A stretch of DNA of 6,056 nt from Actinomycetes bacterium. GTDB taxonomy: Bacteria > Actinomycetota > Actinomycetes > Actinomycetales > Cellulomonadaceae. The notes beneath the pieces were generated by a model. That model worked only from the letters and a program-made list of their open reading frames with translations, did not search any database and was not told the DNA's origin. The DNA lies in the NCBI GenBank assembly GCA_023418375.1, contig JAEZZV010000101.1, positions 1 through 6,056 of the forward strand. Direction: 5' to 3'. Positions 1-5,287 of the stretch are shown here, one piece after another. A program made the position numbers and the translations under genes. Numbering within the stretch: position 1 is the first letter of the stretch; every line of letters begins with the position of its first letter.

Positions 1-1031
1 CGCCCCCCCCCCCCCCCCCCCACGACGATGCCGACCACCACGGCGGCGACGGCCAGGCCGGCGATCATGAGGCCCGTCGCGTAGGTGAACACCGTCTGGA
101 GCGGGTAGTACAGGGCGACGCCGATCGCGACCGTCACGAGAGACGTGTAGAGGGCCTTGCGGTTGCGCAGGCCGGCCGCGAGCGCGGTGATCGCGAAGGC
201 GGCGCCGACACCCAGGGCCGCGATGACGACGGGGCCCAGACGTGGGTCGAGGAGCCACCCGGTCTCGGAGACGAAGAACAGCACGGCGGCTGTCGCGACG
301 GCAGAGACGCCGAACGTGATCCCGCGGCGTCGCCACGGCCCACCGACCACCGCTTGCCAGAGGAGGCCGCCGACCACCGAGATGCCGGCGATCGTGGCCA
401 TCGACATCGTCGGGTCCGCCAGGAAGTCGTTAAAGCCGATGGCGCCCCACAGCTTGAGGAGCACGGCGACCCAGAACGAGGGCAGCGAGTAGAGCAGGAA
501 CGACATGAACGTGACGCCGTAGTCGAACCCGGTGTACTGCCGCAGCGCGGAGGCGATGCCGACGACGATGCCGAGGCCGATCGCGAGGAACGTCGAGGCG
601 GTGATGAGCTGGAGGGTCGACGGGATCGCCGTCGAGAGCAGCGCGTCCACCGGCTGGCGGGTGACCCAGCTCTGGCCGAGGTCGCACTGCCCGATGGCAC
701 AGCCCGCGATCCCCCCGAGCCACTTCGCCCACCGGAGCGGGGGCGCCGTGTTCAGGTCGAGGTCCTTGATGCGGGCCTCGATGAGCGACTCCTTGTTGGG
801 CGCCGTGCTCGTGCGCAGGTCCTCGAGGGGGTCGAGCGCGAGGGCCAGCAACATGTAGACGATGAACGTCGCGCCGATGAGGACGATCGCGGACGACAGC
901 AGACGCCGGCCGAGGAACGTGACGATGGGCGCGCTGGCACGGAGCCTGCTGCGCGGGGCCTTCGGGCTGGCCGGTGTGGCTGCCACGGGCCCCTGGGCCT
1001 CGACGTCCTGGCCTGTGACTGAGGTGGCCAT
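1..1031 (-). CDS. ABC transporter permease, DppB/OppB family (3' end cut by the window edge)
   Basis: Inner-membrane channel subunit of a peptide/oligopeptide-type ABC importer, partner of the lipoprotein encoded upstream. 343 codons are visible from ATG at 1031-1029. A hydrophilic N-terminus (about 1-40) precedes a first membrane helix (about 44-66). Then comes an external loop with the family-like stretch from LDPLEDL (66-72) to LGQSW (118-122). Further hydrophobic segments lie near 140-163, 173-196, 208-231, 237-256, 265-288, 293-312 and 318-337. The loop carries two cysteines (111 and 116) that could pair. The EAA cytoplasmic loop that contacts the ATPase is not seen. Long actinobacterial DppB proteins of about 500 residues carry it further on, so it is probably beyond the edge. 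GAGG at 1046-1043 serves as ribosome site, 11 nt from ATG; an in-frame TAG at 1076-1074 limits upstream starts, with GTG 1043 the only close alternative. The last six codons fall in the suspect C-tract. Confidence 0.88.
   Translation of the reverse strand, partial: MATSVTGQDVEAQGPVAATPASPKAPRSRLRASAPIVTFLGRRLLSSAIVLIGATFIVYMLLALALDPLEDLRTSTAPNKESLIEARIKDLDLNTAPPLRWAKWLGGIAGCAIGQCDLGQSWVTRQPVDALLSTAIPSTLQLITASTFLAIGLGIVVGIASALRQYTGFDYGVTFMSFLLYSLPSFWVAVLLKLWGAIGFNDFLADPTMSMATIAGISVVGGLLWQAVVGGPWRRRGITFGVSAVATAAVLFFVSETGWLLDPRLGPVVIAALGVGAAFAITALAAGLRNRKALYTSLVTVAIGVALYYPLQTVFTYATGLMIAGLAVAAVVVGIVVGGGGGG
3..21. repeat. C19 homopolymer tract at the window edge
   Basis: Nineteen consecutive C's, preceded only by CG. 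Read on the minus strand they give six GGG codons at the end of the visible part of the permease gene. Glycine in the rest of this window is encoded mainly by GGC, and six consecutive glycines are unusual in a membrane segment of this family. The tract may be a sequencing or assembly artefact at a contig end, or a true phase-variable G-tract. The sequence alone does not decide, but artefact is more likely. Confidence 0.9.
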
Positions 1032-1070
1032 GGGGTTCTGCACCTCGCTGGGAGTAGAGAGATCGGCGTG

Positions 1071-1076
1071 AGTCTA
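1071..1076 (-). promoter_or_regulatory. Candidate -10 element for the permease gene
   Basis: The minus strand reads TAGACT here, matching the actinobacterial TANNNT -10 pattern. It would place a start near 1064 and leave a leader of about 33 nt that includes the GAGG ribosome site. No good -35 lies 17-18 nt upstream. It falls between the hairpin after the lipoprotein gene and the permease start, where a second promoter would make sense. A short motif such as this is easily matched by chance. Confidence 0.3.
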
Positions 1077-1134
1077 CGCGGACCCACGACCACCGACCTG
1101 GGGAGGTTGGGCCCGGGCGGGGCGCTCCGGCGTT

Positions 1135-1148
1135 GTGACGCCTGTCAC
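1135..1148. promoter_or_regulatory. 14-bp dyad GTGAC-N4-GTCAC, possible operator
   Basis: GTGACGCCTGTCAC has perfect 5-bp arms around a 4-bp centre. It lies about 60 bp upstream of the TAGACT candidate, between the lipoprotein gene and the permease gene. The TGAC/GTCA spacing is like sites of several dimeric regulators, but no regulator is encoded next to it. It may be chance. Confidence 0.25.
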
Positions 1149-1172
1149 CACGCGCGCTCCGGGGCCCGCATG

Positions 1173-1206
1173 CCGGTGGGGTACCGCGACTGCGGTACCC
1201 CACCGG
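1173..1206 (-). terminator. Strong stem-loop after the lipoprotein gene (terminator or attenuator)
   Basis: Left arm CCGGTGGGGTACCGC (1173-1187), loop GACT (1188-1191) and right arm GCGGTACCCCACCGG (1192-1206) form a perfect 15-bp stem. It begins 34 bp past the lipoprotein stop codon. No U-tract follows on the minus strand, which is common for actinobacterial terminators. Because the permease gene continues in the same direction, it may act as a partial terminator or as a 3' stabiliser of the lipoprotein mRNA, giving more binding protein than permease. That role is inferred. Confidence 0.75.
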
Positions 1207-1240
1207 TCATGCGTCGTGCTGGTGGTTCTTCAGGACGAGG

Positions 1241-3118
1241 TCAGCCCTCGGTGTCCTCGGCGGTCTCGCCAGCCGGGGCGTCGAGGCTGTCCTCGGCGCT
1301 GATCTCCCACTCCCAGTAGTTCCAGAAGATGGTCGGCGACAGCGGGATGAACGACACGCCCTCGAGCGCGCTCCGCCAGGCCACCACGCCCGGGAACTGG
1401 AAGATCGGGATCGAGAAGCCCTCGCTGTTGAGGATCGACTCGACCTCGGTGATGAGCTCCTTCTCGACCTCGGGGTCCGTGTTGGTGGAGAGCTCGGCCC
1501 AGATGCCGTCCATCTCCTCCGACTCGTAGCCACCGAAGTTGTTGATGCCGCCCGAGACGAAGTTCGCCTCGGAGTTCAGCGCGTAGGTGCTCGTCGACTG
1601 CCAACCGAACAGCGATGCGTCGTACGTGTCGGTCGACGTGAGGCGCGAGCCCCAGTTGTCGTCGCCCTCGTCGATGACGTTGAAGCCGACCTCTTCGCCC
1701 GCAGCCTTGATGAGCTCGTACTCGTTGGCACGGCGGACGTTCGAGGCGCCGTAGAGGAAGCGGACGTCGACCGGCGTCTGGACCCCGGCCTGCTCGAGCA
1801 GGTCGGCCGCCGCCGCACGGTTCTCCTCGTCGGTGCCCGAGTAGAAGTCGGAGCCGTTGCCGGCCACGACGTCCTCGTAGGTGGGCGAGCCCGGGACGAC
1901 GGTGTGCGAGTTCCGCAGCTGCGCCTCGGGGTTGAGCGGGAGGATCAGCTTCTCGAGGATCTCCTGACGCGGGATGGTGAGCAGGAAGGCCTGGCGCACG
2001 AGGCGCGCGGTCTCCTCGTCGCCGCCGTAGGTGGCCGGGTCGAACGGGCCACCGTTGTTGAAGATCACGTCGACGTGCTCGTACGTGCCCTCTTCCTGCG
2101 TCGTGTACTCGATGCCGTCGATGCCCTCGAGCGTCTCGATGACGTCCACGGACGACTGCGGCTGGATGAGGTCGACCTCACCGTTCTGGAGAGCGGTCAC
2201 CGACGCGAGCGGGTCCTCCGTGTAGCGGATGGTGATCGACTCGACCTTCGGGGCCGGCTCGAAGTCGTAGTCCTCGCGCGCCGTGAGGGTCAGGTACTGG
2301 TTCTCCACGTAGTCGCTCATCACGTACGGGCCGTAGGCCAGGTACTTCAGCGGGTCGTCAGGCAGCGACGTGAAGTTGAAGTCGTTGTTCCAGGACTTCG
2401 AGATCGGGCCGAGGTCCTCGGTCACGTTGTTGAAGAACGCGTCGATGACGCGCTGCTTGCCCTCGACGCCGGCGTCGTCGCCCTCGCCGACCTCGACGCC
2501 GAGCGCGACGCTCGCGATCGCGTGAGCGGCGATCGGGCTCGGGAAGATCGTGACCTCCCAGTCGGCGCGCGGCTCGTCGTAGACGAACGTCACCGTCTTG
2601 CCGTCCTCGGAGATCTCCGGGTTCTGGGTGATGAGGTTGATGCCGTTGGAGGAGCTGTCGAAGTAGACGCCCTCGTCCTGGTTGACGATGTTGCCCTCTT
2701 CGTCGAGCTCGGCCTCGATGGTGTCGAACTTGTCGTTCTGGGCACCCCAGGCGAGAACGAGGTCAGCCGCATCCACCGGAACGCCGTCGGACCACGTCAG
2801 GCCGTCCGCGATCGTGTACTCGACCGTGAACGGGTCCTCGTTGACGACCTCGTACGTCCCGACCGCCTCGATCGGCTGGACCTCGAGGTCGCCGTCGTAG
2901 TAGTTGAAGTACGGGTTGGTCAGGTAGATGACGTTCGCGTTGGTGGTCGCGTTGCCGATCGACGTGAGGTTGTTCTGGGAGTAGAACGGCTGGTTCCAGC
3001 CGACGCTGACCGAGGTGTCCTCGACGATCTCGCTCCCCTGTGGGGTGGCGCACGCGCTCAGCACGAGCGCGCTCGTCGCGACGATGGCGCCGACGGCACC
3101 GATTCGCCTGATCTTCAC
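1241..3118 (-). CDS. ABC transporter substrate-binding lipoprotein, family 5 (DppA/OppA-like)
   Basis: Extracellular solute receptor of the ABC importer whose permease lies downstream. 625 residues. A lipoprotein signal runs over residues 1-22 (charged start KIRR, hydrophobic core) and ends in a lipobox LSAC with Cys23 as the lipidation site. The SBP_bac_5 fold follows over roughly residues 85-540; its recognisable stretch is YTIADGLTWSDGVPVDAADL, typical of dipeptide/oligopeptide and nickel binders. The protein is rich in Asp and Glu and ends in an acidic tail (about 605-625). The start is GTG at 3118-3116, chosen because AGGAGG sits 5 nt upstream and the signal peptide begins there. A strong hairpin follows the stop. 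Members of this family bind peptides but also other solutes, so the ligand cannot be named from the sequence. No ATPase for this importer is visible in the window. Confidence 0.93.
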   Translation of the reverse strand: MKIRRIGAVGAIVATSALVLSACATPQGSEIVEDTSVSVGWNQPFYSQNNLTSIGNATTNANVIYLTNPYFNYYDGDLEVQPIEAVGTYEVVNEDPFTVEYTIADGLTWSDGVPVDAADLVLAWGAQNDKFDTIEAELDEEGNIVNQDEGVYFDSSSNGINLITQNPEISEDGKTVTFVYDEPRADWEVTIFPSPIAAHAIASVALGVEVGEGDDAGVEGKQRVIDAFFNNVTEDLGPISKSWNNDFNFTSLPDDPLKYLAYGPYVMSDYVENQYLTLTAREDYDFEPAPKVESITIRYTEDPLASVTALQNGEVDLIQPQSSVDVIETLEGIDGIEYTTQEEGTYEHVDVIFNNGGPFDPATYGGDEETARLVRQAFLLTIPRQEILEKLILPLNPEAQLRNSHTVVPGSPTYEDVVAGNGSDFYSGTDEENRAAAADLLEQAGVQTPVDVRFLYGASNVRRANEYELIKAAGEEVGFNVIDEGDDNWGSRLTSTDTYDASLFGWQSTSTYALNSEANFVSGGINNFGGYESEEMDGIWAELSTNTDPEVEKELITEVESILNSEGFSIPIFQFPGVVAWRSALEGVSFIPLSPTIFWNYWEWEISAEDSLDAPAGETAEDTEG

Positions 3119-3123
3119 AAGTT

Positions 3124-3129
3124 CCTCCT
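3124..3129 (-). promoter_or_regulatory. Shine-Dalgarno AGGAGG of the lipoprotein gene
   Basis: AGGAGG on the minus strand is followed by a 5-nt spacer (AACTT) and the GTG start at 3118. It is the best ribosome site in the window, and it fixes GTG rather than any internal ATG as the start. It implies efficient translation, as expected for a binding protein made in excess over its permease. Confidence 0.85.
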
Positions 3130-3205
3130 GACGGATGAGGTGAGGGCCCGCAGTCGCGTGCGGGGACGCGAGAACTGCCAGGGACTTCCACCCTTGGATC
3201 TGGCG

Positions 3206-3234
3206 AGCGTACAGCCGCCGATTGCGGCAATCGG
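3206..3234 (-). promoter_or_regulatory. 17-bp palindrome and nearby -10 candidate upstream of the lipoprotein gene
   Basis: CCGATTGCGGCAATCGG (3218-3234) is a perfect palindrome with 8-bp arms and one central base, about 100 bp upstream of the GTG start. On the minus strand TACGCT (3211-3206) fits the TANNNT -10 pattern, which would put the palindrome over the spacer and -35 area, a classical repressor position. An alternative -10, TAGTAT (3278-3273), would place it just downstream of the start site. Either way it is a plausible operator of the importer operon. The regulator is not in the window, and neither promoter has a clear -35. Confidence 0.45.
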
Positions 3235-3268
3235 GACACTGCCGAGGGGCCCCGGTGATCGTTACCTT

Positions 3269-3303
3269 TTCGATACTACCCGGTACATCTCACCATTCGA
3301 TAC
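3269..3303. repeat. Direct repeat TTCGATAC x2 in the AT-richest part of the divergent region
   Basis: TTCGATAC occurs at 3269-3276 and 3296-3303, 27 bp apart start to start, inside the least G+C-rich stretch of the region (about 3258-3310). The minus-strand TAGTAT candidate -10 (3278-3273) overlaps the first copy. The spacing is between two and three helical turns. The copies could be half-sites for an activator or repressor of the lipoprotein operon. This is inferred from position and repetition only. Confidence 0.35.
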
Positions 3304-3600
3304 GGCTTGTCTCAGTCCCGTCGCAGGTCAGCGCACTTGTGCAGGTCATGGGCGCAGAAAACCGTTGACACGGAGCGCCGACGGCGCGGGAACCGCTGTC
3401 GCGTCGACCAGAAGGCGCGGAGCGGTCGTGACCGCTTCAGCGGCGCGACGCGAACGGGCATTGCGGGCAGAGGAGATGAAACGGCTCAGGCGGGCGCCCG
3501 GAGACGGCCCGCGGCGCGGTCCTGCGGGACCGTCCCGCGCGGGCGGGCACCGCAGTGTGCTAGGGCGGCGCGGACGCTGCGCGGGTCGCGCCGGGCGCTC

Positions 3601-3606
3601 TACTGT
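3601..3606 (+). promoter_or_regulatory. Candidate -10 (TACTGT) for leaderless start of the DUF952 gene
   Basis: TACTGT matches the TANNNT pattern and is followed by 6 nt (GACCGG) and then the ATG at 3613. Transcription would therefore begin at or within a base or two of the start codon. No Shine-Dalgarno precedes this ATG, which fits a leaderless mRNA, a common arrangement in actinobacteria. The -35 area is not recognisable. Confidence 0.5.
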
Positions 3607-3612
3607 GACCGG

Positions 3613-3963
3613 ATGCACCTGCTCCACATCGCCCACCGGGCCGACTGGCAGGAGTCGCTCCGCGACGGCAGCACCTACGCCGTCTCGACGCGCGGCCGCA
3701 CGCTGGACGACGTCGGCTACGTCCACGCCTCCTACCCCGAACAGGTGGACGACGTCGCGGGCTTCGTCTACCGCGACGACCCCGAAGAGCTGTGCGTCCT
3801 CGTCCTCGAGCCCGCCCTCATCCGCCAGGACGGGGTCCGCGTGGAGCACGAGGACGGTGGAGACGGCGAGCTGTACCCGCACATCTACGGGCCGATCGAC
3901 CGGTCGTGGGTCGTGGACGTCCGCCCTGCTGGCTTCGACCCGTCGGGGCGCTTCGTGTACTGA
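3613..3963 (+). CDS. DUF952 family protein
   Basis: Small cytoplasmic protein of 116 residues, the usual size for DUF952 (roughly 100-120). Family features seen: LLHIAHRADW near the N-terminus (3-12), a GYVHAS segment (35-40) equivalent to the family's GFIHCS, a conserved Gln44, the strand LCVLVLEP (60-67), and the hallmark YPHIYGPI (88-95). The second position of the usual HCS is Ala here, so the Cys of many members is absent. Biochemical function of the family is not established. The frame stays open upstream to about 3307, but homology starts at ATG 3613 and the -10-like TACTGT lies directly before it, so the short form is preferred. It precedes the DinB gene by 58 bp on the same strand. 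The two could be cotranscribed, although a hairpin and a weak promoter candidate lie between them. Confidence 0.9.
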   Translation: MHLLHIAHRADWQESLRDGSTYAVSTRGRTLDDVGYVHASYPEQVDDVAGFVYRDDPEELCVLVLEPALIRQDGVRVEHEDGGDGELYPHIYGPIDRSWVVDVRPAGFDPSGRFVY

Positions 3964-3966
3964 GGT

Positions 3967-3983
3967 CGTGGCCGCGGGCCACG
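3967..3983 (+). terminator. Short G+C stem-loop after the DUF952 gene
   Basis: CGTGGCC (3967-3973), loop GCG and GGCCACG (3977-3983) make a perfect 7-bp stem beginning 3 bp after the stop codon. No T-tract follows. It could be a weak terminator or simply a chance hairpin in G+C-rich DNA. The close position to the stop favours some role. Confidence 0.35.
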
Positions 3984-4009
3984 GGGTGCCGCGTGTCGGC
4001 GTCGGGCGG

Positions 4010-4015
4010 CAGGCT
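4010..4015 (+). promoter_or_regulatory. Weak -10 candidate (CAGGCT) before the DinB gene
   Basis: CAGGCT is followed by 6 nt and then ATG 4022, the same geometry as TACTGT before the DUF952 gene. It departs from TANNNT in its first base. The AGG inside it (4011-4013) could instead act as a weak ribosome site 8 nt from the ATG, so the two readings compete. Confidence 0.2.
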
Positions 4016-4021
4016 GGACTG

Positions 4022-4606
4022 ATGGACGACGACACCAAAGCCGATCTGCACCGCTATCTGCGTAGCGCCCGCGCGGCGCTCGTCTGGAAGCTCGAGGGGC
4101 TCTCCGAGCACGACGCGCGGCGCCCGCTCACCCCGACCGGGACCAACCTGCTGGGGCTCGTCCGGCACGTGTCGAGCGTGGACGTCGGCTACTTCGGCGA
4201 GTGCTTCGGCCGGCCCTTCGGCGAACCGCTCCCCTGGTTCGACGAGGGCGCCGAGCCCAACGACGACTTCTGGGTGCCGGCGGACGTGACGCGGGCGGAG
4301 GTGCTGGGCCTGGCGGAACGCGCCTGGGCGCACTCGGACGCGATGATCGAGGCGCTGCCGCTCGACGCCGTCGGGCACGTGCCGTGGTGGCGCGAGGGCA
4401 ACCGCGACGTGACGCTGCACCGCCTGCTCGTCCACATGGTCGCCGAGACGCACCGGCACGCGGGGCACGCGGACATCCTGCGCGAGACGATCGACGGCGC
4501 CGTGGGCCTGAGCGCCGGGAACGAGAACCTCCCCGGCGTCGACGCCGCGTGGTGGGAGGGCTACCGGGAGCGGGTCGAGCAGGCGGCGCGCGACGCCGCC
4601 GGCTGA
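4022..4606 (+). CDS. DinB superfamily protein, DUF664 type (putative thiol-dependent metalloenzyme)
   Basis: 194 residues, predicted four-helix-bundle protein of the cytoplasm. Family marks include the N-terminal run from KLEGLSEHDARRPLTPTGTN (23-42) to LLGLVRHVSSVD (43-54) and the C-terminal LLVHMVAETHRHAGHADILR (135-154). His49, Glu142 and His146 match the His/Glu/His spacing that binds divalent metal in mycothiol-dependent maleylpyruvate isomerase (known as H52, E144, H148), so a metal site is likely; His138 and His149 are further candidates. In actinobacteria many of this superfamily use mycothiol, but the substrate here is unknown and involvement in DNA damage is not implied by the name. 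Start ATG 4022 is supported by homology. It lies 58 bp after the DUF952 gene on the same strand, followed by a 123-bp gap before the PadR gene. Confidence 0.9.
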   Translation: MDDDTKADLHRYLRSARAALVWKLEGLSEHDARRPLTPTGTNLLGLVRHVSSVDVGYFGECFGRPFGEPLPWFDEGAEPNDDFWVPADVTRAEVLGLAERAWAHSDAMIEALPLDAVGHVPWWREGNRDVTLHRLLVHMVAETHRHAGHADILRETIDGAVGLSAGNENLPGVDAAWWEGYRERVEQAARDAAG

Positions 4607-4622
4607 GGCCGCTCGTCGCAGG

Positions 4623-4694
4623 TCAGAGGACGGCGCGCAGGGCGGCGGCGAACTCGGTCGGCTTGCCCGTCGGGGGCATCGCCGACCGGGTGTA
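4623..4694 (-). pseudogene. Possible C-terminal remnant of a leftward gene
   Basis: On the minus strand, codons from 4694 down to the TGA at 4625-4623 read YTRSA then MPPTGKPTEFAAALRAVL. All 23 codons end in G or C, as in real genes here, and the peptide looks like an ordinary protein C-terminus. Upstream the frame runs directly into the padR operator, where the codon bias drops, and no N-terminal part is present. It could be the leftover tail of a deleted gene convergent with the DinB gene, whose stop is 16 bp away, or an 18-codon small ORF from ATG 4679. I do not recognise the parent family. Confidence 0.3.
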
Positions 4695-4729
4695 TACATC
4701 GAGTGCATACCCGTGGTGTACTCCTATCC
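4689..4729 (+). promoter_or_regulatory. Promoter/operator region of the padR-ABC operon
   Basis: GTATACATCGAGTGCATAC (4692-4710) is an imperfect dyad with arms GTATACA and TGCATAC (one mismatch) and includes the perfect 8-bp palindrome TGTATACA (4691-4698). A GGTGTA motif occurs at 4689 and again at 4715. PadR proteins commonly bind TGTAT/ATACA-like inverted repeats upstream of their own genes, so autorepression is likely. TATACA (4693-4698) could serve as -10, giving a start near 4705 and a leader of about 25 nt. No Shine-Dalgarno precedes the PadR ATG and no -35 is clear. Confidence 0.55.
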
Positions 4730-5287
4730 ATGACGGTCCCCATGGCACTGCTCGCGCTGCTCGACGGGCGACCCGCGCACGGCTTCTCGCTCAAGCGGCG
4801 CTACGACGACCTCCTGGGTCACGACCGCGAGCTGCGGTTCGGGCAGGTGTACGCGACACTCGCCCGCCTCGAGCGGGACGGCCTCGCCGACGGCCTCGGG
4901 CTCCAGCCCGGCGAGGGCGCGGACCGGAAGGTGTACGCGATCACCGCCGACGGCGTCGCCGAGCTCGACCGGTGGCTCGTCACGCCTCAGCTCCCCGGCG
5001 GCCGGCCGGCCGAGCTGTTCACCAAGGTGCTCCTGGCGCTCGTCTCCGGCCGCCCGGCCGAGGCGGTGCTCGACGCCCAGCGCGCGGTGTACCTCGACCG
5101 GATGCGCGAGCTCACCCGCGCCCGCGGCGAGGGCGACGCCGTCGACCGGCTCGCCGGGGACTTCGAGATGGCCCATCTGGACGCGGACCTGACGTGGATG
5201 GAGGTCGCCGCGGCCCGGCTGGCCGACGTCCGGCGCGGCGTCGCGGCGCTGCTCGAGCGCGACGCGGGGGGCGAGCGACATGTCTGA
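4730..5287 (+). CDS. PadR family transcriptional regulator
   Basis: Dimeric winged-helix regulator, likely repressor of the ABC exporter genes that follow. 185 residues. The N-terminal domain contains MALLALLDGRPAHGFSLKRR (5-24), the recognition-helix segment FGQVYATLARLERDGL (37-52), and the wing DRKVYAITADGVAELDRWL (about 64-82). The C-terminal half (about 90-180) is helical with a long charged segment, like the PadR C-terminal dimerisation domain. Start: ATG 4730 is preferred because the core fold begins four residues later. GTG 4703 would add nine residues inside the operator, and ATG 4742 is also possible; none has a good ribosome site. The stop overlaps the ATPase start by 8 bp, showing an operon with translational coupling. 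PadR proteins beside ABC exporters usually respond to a toxic compound that the exporter removes; the inducer here is unknown. Confidence 0.92.
   Translation: MTVPMALLALLDGRPAHGFSLKRRYDDLLGHDRELRFGQVYATLARLERDGLADGLGLQPGEGADRKVYAITADGVAELDRWLVTPQLPGGRPAELFTKVLLALVSGRPAEAVLDAQRAVYLDRMRELTRARGEGDAVDRLAGDFEMAHLDADLTWMEVAAARLADVRRGVAALLERDAGGERHV

Larger units (their letters stand above)
3119..3612. other. 494-bp divergent intergenic region without a supported gene
   Basis: It lies between the leftward lipoprotein gene and the rightward DUF952 gene. The left half (3119-3310) holds the lipoprotein leader, ribosome site, palindrome and TTCGATAC repeats. The right half (3311-3600) is very G+C-rich. 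It contains a dyad AGCGGTC-GT-GACCGCT (3421-3436) and two overlapping, mutually exclusive hairpins: CGGTCC/GGACCG (3517-3532) and GCGGGAC/GTCCCGC (3524-3538). Open frames cross it, including an in-frame upstream extension of the DUF952 gene, but none has a ribosome site or a recognisable protein. No tRNA or known RNA element was recognised. Confidence 0.7.

Noticed and set aside
3365..3370. Perfect TTGACA -35 hexamer on the plus strand
   Set aside because: No TANNNT lies 16-19 bp downstream (the sequence there is GGGAACC-like), and the next gene starts 240 bp later.
3307..3612. Upstream in-frame extension of the DUF952 gene
   Set aside because: Family similarity begins at ATG 3613. The extension is Arg-rich, lacks a ribosome site and covers the likely promoter.
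1904..4606. A 900-codon open frame on the plus strand
   Set aside because: It runs antisense through the lipoprotein gene and then across the intergenic region. Only its last 194 codons are real (the DinB gene); the rest is an artefact of G+C-rich codon bias and has no protein-like features.
3818..4708. Long minus-strand open frame opposite the DUF952 and DinB genes
   Set aside because: It is rich in Arg, Pro and Val as expected of a shadow frame, while the opposite strand encodes clear families.
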